This document shows, one piece after another, positions 18,486 through 26,600 of a stretch of 64,000 nt of DNA (position 1 is the first letter of the stretch; each line of letters starts with the position of its first letter). The translations under genes and the position numbers were made by a program. The stretch is from a virus, in the IMG/VR virus record IMGVR_UViG_3300044999_000022, positions 22,835-86,834 of that record. One strand, given 5' to 3'. The notes beneath the pieces were generated by a model, which did no database searches, was not told the DNA's origin, and worked only from the letters and a program-made list of their open reading frames with translations.

Positions 18486-18944
18486 ATGGCTAACATGTCT
18501 GATCAGACCTGGGTCAACTGGATACTTCAGGCCTGGTTTAGCGGTACCACGGTCGTTACGTTCACTCCAGGGACGAGCGGCGGAGCTGCTATGGTCATCA
18601 GCCCTCCGTACCACCTGAGGCTGATGACCACACAGGGTTCCAACACGTCCAACGGTACCGAGGCAACCTCGGGTAACTGCCCAGGATACACCGCTGGTGG
18701 CTCCACTCTCGGTGCGCAGTTCTGCGTCACCCCGTCTGGAGGACAGCAGACCAACACGAACTCGGTGTCGTGGAGCGCGACCGGTGGGTGGACGGCAATT
18801 CCGTCCATCGAGGTCTGGGACACTGCAGCGACGCCGCTTCGTAAGCTGCAAGGAGCGTTGTCGAGCAGTATCACCGGCGTGACCAACGGCGATACTGTGC
18901 AGTTCGCGGTGGCCGCAATTACCGTGAATGCTTCGGCCTGGTAG
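18486..18944 (+). CDS. Minor tail / fibre-like protein
   Basis: 152 residues with ribosome site taggagcc. It starts DQTWVNWILQAWFSGTT, a start seen in actinophage minor tail proteins, and continues as Thr/Ser/Gly-rich beta sequence ending in TVQFAVAAITVNASAW. It is a likely receptor-contact or fibre subunit by position and composition. Confidence 0.65.
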   Translation: MANMSDQTWVNWILQAWFSGTTVVTFTPGTSGGAAMVISPPYHLRLMTTQGSNTSNGTEATSGNCPGYTAGGSTLGAQFCVTPSGGQQTNTNSVSWSATGGWTAIPSIEVWDTAATPLRKLQGALSSSITGVTNGDTVQFAVAAITVNASAW

Positions 18945-18950
18945 GCGTAG

Positions 18951-19190
18951 ATGCACTGGCTATATCACTGGGTATGGTTGGACTTCTACGTACCGATATG
19001 GCCGAACATCGCTGCGTCGATTCTCTGTGCAAGCTGGGTCGTGGTCCGCCTACGCAAGCTCAGACAACTGCATATACAGCATCATCAAGAACTTCTCGAT
19101 GCGCAACAGACTCACCACGAGGCCTTGAAGAAGCACATCGAGACGCTGGTCGGCGGACAAGGCGGACGAAAGGAAGGAGGCGGACAATGA
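18951..19190 (+). CDS. Membrane protein upstream of endolysin, holin candidate
   Basis: 79 residues. A Trp-rich hydrophobic N-terminus (residues 3-32) forms one TM helix, followed by a His/Gln-rich coiled coil and a Gly/Lys tail. Its stop overlaps the next ATG. It forms a lysis cassette with the next two genes and may be a holin, an antiholin or a membrane anchor. Confidence 0.65.
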   Translation: MHWLYHWVWLDFYVPIWPNIAASILCASWVVVRLRKLRQLHIQHHQELLDAQQTHHEALKKHIETLVGGQGGRKEGGGQ

Positions 19191-19348
19191 ATGCAGCAAC
19201 GATCGCAGCGGTGTCAACAGCAGCTGTTGCGATCCTCGGCGCCGTCGCGGGCGTCATCAAGGCTTGGCAGGCAGGCAAGTCGGCGACGAAGACGCAGGCC
19301 GCGCTACAGGATCACCTAGCGAGCGAACACGTGGAGGTGAAGCCGTGA
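19187..19348 (+). CDS. Small holin-like protein
   Basis: 53 residues. The ATGA overlap with the upstream stop and aaggaggcgg support it. One Ala/Val-rich TM helix (about residues 4-26) is followed by a charged tail. It directly precedes the endolysin and overlaps it as GTGA. Size, topology and place fit a short class III-type holin, but the activity is inferred. Confidence 0.7.
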   Translation: MNAATIAAVSTAAVAILGAVAGVIKAWQAGKSATKTQAALQDHLASEHVEVKP

Positions 19349-20217
19349 TCATCGACTACTCAACAGCCAGACCGTCTATGGCAGCGCTGCGAGCGGCCGG
19401 TGTTACGGCTGTCGGCAGGTACATCGGATGGGATAGTGTGTCCGGCTTCCCGTCGATCGGGAAGAACATCTCCACAAGCGAGATCGCCGAGCTACACGGT
19501 GCCGGCATCACTCCATTCGTGTCGTTTGAGTATGCGTCTGACGCACCCTCTCGCGGCTCGGGGCAGGGCAGCGCGGATGGGAACCTGGCCACGAAGCAAA
19601 TGGCCGCCCTAGGCGCTCCGCCACTGCTCGGCGTGTACTTCGCGTGCGACTGGGACATGCCGGACTACGACCCGGGACTGCCGGACACGGCAGCGAATGC
19701 GCGGAAGAAGCTGGGCCCCGTTGGGGACTACTTCGCCACGATCAACGAGCAGGCGCCGACCTATCGCGTAGGTGGGTACGGTAGTTACTACGCCGTCAAG
19801 AGGCTGTTCGACGCCGGGCTCATTACGCTGGGCTGGCAGACGGTGGCCTGGTCCGGCGGCCAGCGGGACACCCGCGCACAGCTGTACCAAACAACGGGGC
19901 ACGTCTCCATCGGAGGCGCTGACCTCGACATCCATGAAGGGAACGCTGCTGACTTCGGCCAGTGGATCACTACCCAGCCCGTGACAAACTGGACGGAGAC
20001 ACTAGTGGAACTGCTACCCGTACTTCAGCAGGGGGCGACCGGCGCGGACGCCAAGTCAGCTCAGGGACTCCTGGGAGCGCGTGGGCACGTCGTCGCAGTC
20101 GACGGCAACTTCGGCCCGGCTACCAAGGCCGCGGTCCAGGCCTTCCAGACCGCCAGCGGTCTGGCCAACGACGGGATCGTCGGTCAGCAGACCTGGACGA
20201 AGCTACTGAACAGGTAG
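19345..20217 (+). CDS. Endolysin: DUF1906 glycoside hydrolase-like plus peptidoglycan-binding domain
   Basis: 290 residues. The GTG at 19345 is chosen because ggaggtga precedes it and it overlaps the holin-like stop. Residues 1-~210 match the DUF1906/Rv2525c-like glycoside hydrolase-like domain (IIDYSTARPS, AVGRYIGWD, ITPFVSFEYASD, VYFACDWDMP, YGSYYAVKRLF). Residues ~228-290 are a PG_binding_1 domain (DGNFGPATKAAVQAFQ, DGIVGQQTWTKLL). It would degrade actinobacterial peptidoglycan at the end of infection and is the last gene of the + strand block. Confidence 0.9.
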   Translation: MIIDYSTARPSMAALRAAGVTAVGRYIGWDSVSGFPSIGKNISTSEIAELHGAGITPFVSFEYASDAPSRGSGQGSADGNLATKQMAALGAPPLLGVYFACDWDMPDYDPGLPDTAANARKKLGPVGDYFATINEQAPTYRVGGYGSYYAVKRLFDAGLITLGWQTVAWSGGQRDTRAQLYQTTGHVSIGGADLDIHEGNAADFGQWITTQPVTNWTETLVELLPVLQQGATGADAKSAQGLLGARGHVVAVDGNFGPATKAAVQAFQTASGLANDGIVGQQTWTKLLNR

Positions 20218-20227
20218 CACCCTAAAC

Positions 20228-20272
20228 GTCGGCGCTGGTCTCCGGAAGTCCGCCCCGGAGGCCAGCGCTGAC
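20228..20272. terminator. Bidirectional hairpin between convergent blocks
   Basis: An 18-bp inverted repeat (20228-20245 with 20255-20272, two G-T wobbles) closes a 9-base loop. It lies 10 bases after the endolysin stop and abuts the stop of the convergent - strand gene. It can fold on either transcript, so it likely ends both. Confidence 0.85.
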
Positions 20273-20488
20273 TTATAGGTCCCTCGTTCCGGTTATGCGC
20301 GGACGGGCTGAGCTGCCTTCACGGTGGATGTGAAGGTCGGTTACGAGCACCTCACTAACTGGAGGCTCGCGGTCCCTAACCCTGTTCAGACGCAGCGACA
20401 CTTCATCGGCCGCTCCTCCCATTGTTAGCGAACCGGCTATGGTAAACACGATCGTCGCGGTAACGGTGTACTGCTCGATTTTAGGCAT
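20273..20488 (-). CDS. Hypothetical protein at end of - strand unit
   Basis: 71 residues, ATG with gggagcgg upstream, overlapping the previous gene by about 50 bases. It has an N-terminal beta stretch (YTVTATIVFTIAGSL) then a charged tail. It is the last - strand gene before the terminator. No family is recognised. Confidence 0.55.
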   Translation of the reverse strand: MPKIEQYTVTATIVFTIAGSLTMGGAADEVSLRLNRVRDREPPVSEVLVTDLHIHREGSSARPRITGTRDL

Positions 20489-20766
20489 AAGTTAACCGCT
20501 CCCGGATTCTCCCCGAGGAACTTTGCTTGTATTGCTGCCAGCTCAAGCGCATGCAATACGCGATGGACAGCCTCCTCCGCGTCCTCCTTTGTCTGTATTA
20601 GCATCACGAGGTTGACGACCAATGCGCCGATCTCGACAGCTGTCCATACCTCGAATGTCTCGATGAACTTGTGTAGGAACTCTTCGACTACAGGCTGAGC
20701 TGTCTCTTTGTTAGTCGCCGCTACGCCGCGGTGAATGAGGTCGTACAGCTCGTCAATTGTGGCCAC
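20437..20766 (-). CDS. Small helical protein, paralogue of the next gene
   Basis: 109 residues, all helical. The segment FEVWTAVEIGALVVNLVML then HRVLHALELA aligns by eye with FKDWTDEELGSLFTYAGYFL and RRAVEALGEL of the neighbouring gene, so the two are divergent tandem copies. The function is unknown. Confidence 0.65.
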   Translation of the reverse strand: MATIDELYDLIHRGVAATNKETAQPVVEEFLHKFIETFEVWTAVEIGALVVNLVMLIQTKEDAEEAVHRVLHALELAAIQAKFLGENPGAVNLCLKSSSTPLPRRSCLP

Positions 20767-21046
20767 GGCGAATGAACCTCCTGATCTCTTCCAGGCCTTC
20801 CATAAAGGTTTCCAGCCTGTTCAGCTCGCCGAGCGCTTCAACGGCGCGCCGAAACGGGCCCTGAGCGTGTGGGTCGCGCTTGCGCAGAAAGTAGCCAGCG
20901 TATGTAAATAGCGACCCCAGCTCCTCATCGGTCCAGTCTTTGAAGGCTTCCCCGATCCTCTGTACCTGTTCATGCGCTGCTTCTTCTGACTCCAAGCCGT
21001 TCTTGTCTGTCAGCGCGAGCCGCAGGTCATCCAGACTTTCGATCAT
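20753..21046 (-). CDS. Small helical protein, DWTDEELG family
   Basis: 97 residues. It overlaps its neighbours by 14 and 20 bases. Charged amphipathic helices carry the FKDWTDEELGSLF motif shared with the downstream copy. No known domain is recognised. Confidence 0.65.
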   Translation of the reverse strand: MIESLDDLRLALTDKNGLESEEAAHEQVQRIGEAFKDWTDEELGSLFTYAGYFLRKRDPHAQGPFRRAVEALGELNRLETFMEGLEEIRRFIRRGHN

Positions 21047-21290
21047 TCCGCTCCTTGTGGGCAGCTCGGATGTCTTCTAGTGCGACTACGGGGCGGTCCT
21101 TGACGTCATAGTGTACGTGGCCGCCGGTCTCTAGATACCGCGCGTACCCCTTAGCCGGTCCGTGAATCAGCTGTAGAGCTGTACATGTGGCATGCTCTTC
21201 GAGCAGCATAGCTATGGCAGTGATCTTCTCTTCCGTGGTCAGGCCGGCCTCGCCGAGCTCGTCGACACGTATCCAGGTCAGGTCAGTCAC
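21027..21290 (-). CDS. Hypothetical protein
   Basis: 87 residues, coupled to both neighbours. N-terminal helices (TTEEKITAIAMLLEEHATC) are followed by a His/Gly stretch (ETGGHVHYDVKD). No family is recognised. Confidence 0.6.
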   Translation of the reverse strand: MTDLTWIRVDELGEAGLTTEEKITAIAMLLEEHATCTALQLIHGPAKGYARYLETGGHVHYDVKDRPVVALEDIRAAHKERNDRKSG

Positions 21291-21837
21291 TGCGGTCCTG
21301 AAAACGGCGAAGTTGACGAGCGATCTCGTCCCGTGATGGGAGGCGAAGTTCCTCGACGGGTCCCCCTACTGAGGGCGACCATGACGGCCCCATGTCGACG
21401 TAGCCCTTCGCGACCTCGACGGGCGGAGGCGAATCCGCCCCAAGCATGTCCATCGGAGGGCTGACATACCCTCCATACTGATACTGGAGGCCTGCAGGTG
21501 AGTCGTCCTGGTAGAGCCCGCTTGGACTGGCCCCCAGGTACGGGTCGCCGTATATTGAGCGACGGTCGAACTCCCTAGCCATCCGGTCGTGGTATTGGTG
21601 ACGCGTCAGCTGACGCTCTATGCCTAGAACGGGATGTTGCCTATAGTCGCGATTGGGAGCGCGTACCAGCTCGGGTCCTCTGCACCAGGTACAGAGCTGA
21701 TCTTCTTCAGTAGCGCGCCTCTGGCAGGGGTGGCCGAAGTCGCACTGGCACCTGAAGTGTTCATCCTCGGCTATAACGAACTCTACCCCGTCTATCTTAT
21801 CGAACTGGTCGCGTTGCATATGCGTCCAGCAGGACAT
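21283..21837 (-). CDS. Cys-rich protein with Pro/Gly tail
   Basis: 184 residues from the ATG at 21837, which has gggaggc upstream; the longer ORF start lacks one. The N-terminal third contains RCQCDFGHPCQRR and LCTWCRGPELV, a likely zinc-binding cluster. The remainder is Pro/Gly/Tyr-rich and probably disordered, ending in a charged helix. Unknown function. Confidence 0.65.
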   Translation of the reverse strand: MSCWTHMQRDQFDKIDGVEFVIAEDEHFRCQCDFGHPCQRRATEEDQLCTWCRGPELVRAPNRDYRQHPVLGIERQLTRHQYHDRMAREFDRRSIYGDPYLGASPSGLYQDDSPAGLQYQYGGYVSPPMDMLGADSPPPVEVAKGYVDMGPSWSPSVGGPVEELRLPSRDEIARQLRRFQDRSD

Positions 21838-21847
21838 CTGTGCCTCC

Positions 21848-22033
21848 CTAGTCGGGATAGTCGCCGTAGTCTTCACGTCGCACGACTTCCCCACTGGCGC
21901 GCAGCGTAGGAACTGGCCGCTTAGCTAGCTGCTGCAGGTGCTGTTGTGCAAGATACGTTAGACAGATAGCTACCGTGATGAGGATAGCGCCCCCCATGAC
22001 GATTGCGGTCACAATAACATCGTTAATGTCCAT
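21848..22033 (-). CDS. Small single-TM protein
   Basis: 61 residues from the ATG at 22033 with aggagatct upstream. A TM helix lies at about residues 5-30, then a basic/acidic cytosolic tail. It follows two hairpins that separate it from the VWA gene. Confidence 0.65.
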   Translation of the reverse strand: MDINDVIVTAIVMGGAILITVAICLTYLAQQHLQQLAKRPVPTLRASGEVVRREDYGDYPD

Positions 22034-22050
22034 ATAGATCTCCTGAGTGA

Positions 22051-22087
22051 CAGGCGCCCCCGGGGGAGCGGGAACGGGGGGCGCCTG
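22051..22087 (-). terminator. GC-rich hairpin downstream of VWA gene
   Basis: An 11-12 bp stem (22051-22061 with 22076-22087) lies between the VWA gene and the small TM gene. There is no clear U-run. It is the second of two hairpins here. Confidence 0.55.
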
Positions 22088-22102
22088 CCACGTCCTCAGG
22101 CA

Positions 22103-22149
22103 GAGGGACCCGACCCATTCTGCACCCACGCTTCCTGCTCGGGTCCCTC
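22103..22149 (-). terminator. Hairpin immediately after VWA gene
   Basis: A perfect 11-bp stem (22103-22113 with 22139-22149) lies just after the VWA stop codon. Together with the next hairpin it probably isolates the VWA transcript. Confidence 0.6.
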
Positions 22150-22160
22150 CACGTCATGGG

Positions 22161-22937
22161 CTAGCTGGCCAGGCCGGCCATGAACTGTACGTCGTACGCG
22201 ACCTCGCGCGGGTCGCTGACGCCGGTCAGCGCGTCGACACCGACGTACTTGTTGCTGGCGGCGATCTGCTGCCAGTGCTGCACCGCGGAGTCGTGGCCGT
22301 GGCTGCTCTTCGACTCGTCGAACCCGATGACGGCGACGACGATCACGCAGCGCGGGCCGGCGTTCTGCTGGACCCACTGCTCGAGCTCGTCCTCATCGCT
22401 GACCTTGCCGTCATTGATGATGATGAGCTCGAGCGCGCGGTCGGGGTCGTTCGGGAACTCGGTGTCGAACGCGTGCTTGAGCCCCCTGATCGCCGGCATC
22501 AGGAACGTGCGGCCCCGCTGCTCGACCAACGAGCGGATCTGGGCCATCTTCTCGAGAGCGTTCGCCGAGTTGATGTCCCCGAGGTCACGCGGGTCTTCGC
22601 TCTCGTCCTCGCCGGGCGCGAACTCGATGGGGCTCGGCTCGTTGGCGGCGATGGTCCGGAGGCCGCCACGCTTCGAGCTCCCGCCGGACTGCTCCCTCGC
22701 CGCTTCGGCGTCATCACCCTCCACGACGGCGGCGATCAACGGGATGGCCAGCGTGAGCAGCTCGACCTTGGTCATGGTGCCCTCGGGGTCGGCCATCTCC
22801 AGGTTCGATCCGCTCACGTCCACGACGAGCGCCGGCTCCTTCTTGAGCCGGGTCATCGGCCGCTCGAGCTGCTCCCGCGGGGTACGCTTGCCGGGGGTGC
22901 CGGTAACCGCGGTCTCCTCAATGGCTGTCATAGCCAT
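22161..22937 (-). CDS. VWA-domain protein
   Basis: 258 residues (256 if the second ATG is used). A von Willebrand A fold is suggested by the MIDAS-type PALVVDVSGSN near residue 40, by the downstream LIIINDGKVSDEDEL, and by VIVVAVIGFDESKSS. An acidic insert (residues ~75-125) interrupts the fold. VWA proteins act as Mg-dependent scaffolds in stress and toxin systems, but no partner is seen here. It forms its own unit, with promoter 22981-23009 upstream and two hairpins after. Confidence 0.75.
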   Translation of the reverse strand: MAMTAIEETAVTGTPGKRTPREQLERPMTRLKKEPALVVDVSGSNLEMADPEGTMTKVELLTLAIPLIAAVVEGDDAEAAREQSGGSSKRGGLRTIAANEPSPIEFAPGEDESEDPRDLGDINSANALEKMAQIRSLVEQRGRTFLMPAIRGLKHAFDTEFPNDPDRALELIIINDGKVSDEDELEQWVQQNAGPRCVIVVAVIGFDESKSSHGHDSAVQHWQQIAASNKYVGVDALTGVSDPREVAYDVQFMAGLAS

Positions 22938-22980
22938 CCTTTCGTACGAGGCAAAACCCTATGTTTTGCCCTCTAGAATT

Positions 22981-23009
22981 ATTATATAGCCATATCCAAG
23001 AGAAATCTA
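22981..23009 (-). promoter_or_regulatory. Promoter P1 for the VWA gene
   Basis: On the - strand the -10 is TATAAT (22986-22981) and the -35-like TAGATT is at 23009-23004, with a 17-base spacer. It is AT-rich in otherwise GC-rich DNA and sits between the GT-like gene stop and the VWA start. Confidence 0.75.
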
Positions 23010-23030
23010 GCCCGCCTTCTCGTGCTTTTT

Positions 23031-23630
23031 TCAGTAGTGGAGGTGCTTCGGAGCGCAGCCTCTGCGGACAACGCGGACGGGGATCTTGGCCTCCCTAGCT
23101 TCCTGCCACGTGTACTCGTCTACGTGCGGGAATACCCAAGTGGCCATGTCGCTCCGGATACAGGCCTCGATGAGACGCCGTGGCAGGTACGTAAAGTTGA
23201 ACGTGAACATCGTAGGGTCGTCGATGTCGCTCTGCCATATCTTACGCGCTTCCTCATTGGACAGCGGCGGGTCCCGATCGGTAAGGACCTCTCGATGCCC
23301 CCAAACCCAGTAGTGATAAGCCGTGCTCGCCGGCCACAGGCGAACTGGCGCCGTCCAGACCACGTCTGGCTCTGTAGTCGCACTGATGATCATGGCGGAG
23401 TAGTCGAGCGGGTCGATAGCGCAGTCCGCATCGAGGATAAGCATCCCACTGCTCTGGACCCGGGCTGATACTTGCCAGATACGGGTCAGTAGCAATCCCT
23501 TCTGGCCGAAGGGGTGCTCTGCCGTAGGCATCACGTCAAAGGCGCGGAAGTTAGACGGTGTTGGCCCGCACTCCTTTCCCTGCCACCTGATACGCGCGTG
23601 TACTACGGACTCCAGTGCTGGCCCGTCCAT
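23031..23630 (-). CDS. GT-A glycosyltransferase-like protein
   Basis: 199 residues from the ATG at 23630, which overlaps the polymerase stop (TAATG) and has ggaggccgta upstream. The layout resembles a GT-A nucleotide-sugar transferase: an N-terminal alpha/beta half, then MLILDADCAIDP with a DxD-type motif (Asp-Ala-Asp), and a later WVFPHVDEYTWQEA acidic site. Coupling to the polymerase suggests a role in DNA modification, for example glycosylating a modified base. The fold is inferred by eye, so substrate and activity are open. Confidence 0.5.
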   Translation of the reverse strand: MDGPALESVVHARIRWQGKECGPTPSNFRAFDVMPTAEHPFGQKGLLLTRIWQVSARVQSSGMLILDADCAIDPLDYSAMIISATTEPDVVWTAPVRLWPASTAYHYWVWGHREVLTDRDPPLSNEEARKIWQSDIDDPTMFTFNFTYLPRRLIEACIRSDMATWVFPHVDEYTWQEAREAKIPVRVVRRGCAPKHLHY

Positions 23631-26600
23631 TACGGCCTCCATAGCTCTACAGTTGTCGGATAGGGACGCTTGCCGCCTTTCCAATCTTCGTAACTAACTA
23701 GGTCGCCCCAGTTCATACCGACGTCGGCGCCTACCTTGATCGGGACGTAGTCGCCCATTACGGAGTAGGCGGATTCCTGCATGGTTTCGACTACGGTTTT
23801 GACCACATAGTCCAGGTTATCACGGTGGAACTCCCAATAGAGAGCATCGTGAATAGTGTTACGGCACCAGGCGGTCCCTTTGAGCTTGGGTCGTAGCCAG
23901 TTGAAGGCTTGGACACAAATGTCGCTGGCAATTGACTGTGGGTAGAAGGCGCAAGCCTCATTCTGGATGTCCTTCCGGTTCTGGTCCGTGATCAGGTAGA
24001 ACCGACGTCGTCGCCCGAACGGAGTGACGAGGTCTCTTCCAGATAGCGCCTGTATCTTTGCCTCCTCGCGAAATCGGACAATCCTTGGAATGACCTTGAA
24101 GAACGCCTGCAGGCCTCGCTGAGCCTCTGCAACAGGTAGGCCAAATTCATCAGCGATTGACTGAGCCTCTCGGCCGTAAGCGAGACCGTAGACATAACAC
24201 TTGACGATATTTCGTCGGTCCTTCTTGGACATGATTCCGCGGTGGGATCGTTCGGGCTGGATGACTGGTTCGAGTTCATCAAATAGGTCCCTACTCGGGT
24301 CGGAGAAGATCTCTTGGAAGTATGGTTCTTGCGCGAGCCAGGTTAGTACCCGGAGCTCGATTTGTCCATAGTCGAACTCTCCCAAGAGGTGGTCAGGGTT
24401 AGCGACCTTATACTGGCGTCGTAGTTTATCGCCACGCGGAATGACCTGAAGCGACGGCCGTTTCTGAGAAGTTCGACCTGTAGTAGTGCTGTGGAGTTGG
24501 ATGGTCGTATACACACGGCCATGGTCGAGGAATTTGTGCAGGCCAGATACGTACGTACCATCTAGCTTTGCTACCTTCCGGTGCAGGAGCATCGTCTCGA
24601 GGAACGTAACCGAGGGCCGCGCGGAGTGCGGGTCTACCTCGACCACTTCGGCACCTAGTTGGTTAGTACCGCCCTCATTGGACACGTAGCCTGCGAGACG
24701 TCTAGGGTCGATGGGCCGCCTCTTCTCGCGCTCGAGCATGATCTGCAAGGCTTCGGCGTCGGTAGTCTCGGCCATCTCACCCTTAGTGTTCCGCTTGCGT
24801 GGGATCTGGACGCCTAGCTGTCGGAGTGCGTCCTTGACCTGCATAGGCGATCGCGGATTGATTGCGCCAACCGTCCGATCCATGATGGCCTCGAGGCGGT
24901 CGAGCTCTGCTCGATACTCGCGCTGGAGTTCACGGTTGTACTTGAGGTCGACCGCGAACCCATTGTATTCCGTGAACATGAAGTTTTCCGCTGCAGCGCA
25001 TAGGAAGTCATGGAGCTGCTCCAGCCCCCACTTCTGACCGTCAGCGCGAGGCAGTACGGGTTCGATATAATTATCGTTCCGGATAAGCTGCATGTTGTAC
25101 TCGTCCAAGGCAAACGTGGCTGCGACATCCCATGCGTTGTACTTGTACAGGATCGGCTTTGGGATCGTTCCGTACCGACGTTGCTTGCCTCGTCCGAGGT
25201 ATTGCTCAATCTCCTCATCCCATCTCGGACAGCCTAGCTTCTCGACGCCCTGGTGCTTCAGTCCGTGTATCCCCGGACGTTCGTCTTGTACGTAGGACTG
25301 GTACATTGTATCATGCCAGACATGTAGGCCGCGGATGCCTTTAGCATAGAGTCCTGCGGTATCGAACTTGCCGTTTTGAAATATGAGCTCCATTCCGTCT
25401 CCGGATAGATACTCTGCCAGAGCCCCACGGACAGACTTATAGCGGCAGGCTTTCTGCCCAAACACGATAGCATGGCGGCGTGACCAAGCCATTCCAATAC
25501 ATAGAATCTTATACTTATTGGGGTGATCAAACGTCGAGTTGTGTGTGAGGAGTCCATTAGCGATCAGCGTTCCTGTCGAGGTCTTGAGGGAAACGACTTC
25601 TCGTTCTCCTACTGGAGTGATCGATAGTATACGTGCTTTGTCATAGTTGAGGCGCTTATGCCAAACCCGTTCGGCCTGACGCAATAGCCTCTCGGGGCGG
25701 AAAGTGCCTAGAGTGCGAAGGATGTCCCACCGCGCCCCGATTGACCAGGACTCATGAGGATTGCCGCTAAGTCTGTTAAGACCTCGATAATGGTTGCCTA
25801 GATCATGCGCCTTCAATATCTGGGCGACCTTATCCGCGACCGGACCGACGTTCTGTGAGAACTCCAGCATCGGATGATTGCTGGCAGGGTTCGATAGGCA
25901 GCCCTCGCTGTCTAGAAAGCCCGCCATATAGCCGCCGTCGCGAGTTTCGTTAACCTCCCAAGGCTCCGACGTAAAAGGTATGAAGTATTCAGGTCGAGGT
26001 AGTGCTTGCTGGCCCCAGCAGCGACTGTTCGGATTTGCAAAGCGGGCTGCGAGGTCTTCTGTAGTGCCCCAGCGCCACTTTGTATCAACGCCCCGCGGAC
26101 CGCGCGTCTTATAAGGCCAACGATGCAGCCCGCTGCAGACAACGCTCCCACGGTCGGTCTGCACGCGGTAGCATTGACGCGTAATGCGTCCGACGGACTC
26201 GACGATCGCGGGGCTCATCGTAGTGATCGGATCCGCACTAAACCCGACTAGCTCATCCCCTACCTCGAGGCCGCCGGCATCGGTCCAGGTTAGGTCCCGC
26301 CTGAGCACTTTCGTCTCTGGAACGAGGCATTCCTTGTCCAGGTCGGTCTCGATGTCGACCGTTAGTCTCTTGAAGTGCTTCTTCATGTAGGCTATCGCGG
26401 TCAGGGCAGCCTTCTCGGTATTCCAGACCGTATAGTACGGCGCTTCCCACTTGGGAGGCTTAGTAACGAGTTTGCCGATGTCGGTCGCCATAGACGGGAA
26501 CGACGACGCCGAGCGCAGGCAAGCGGCAGGATGGAACGTCGGGATGATCCGTACCCCAGGCAGCTCGAACTCGTTCTCACGATACGGACCGACGCGGAGG

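Noticed and set aside
22047-22989. Two + strand ORFs of 269-309 residues
   Set aside because: Both oppose the VWA gene, which has domain motifs, a promoter and terminators on the - strand.
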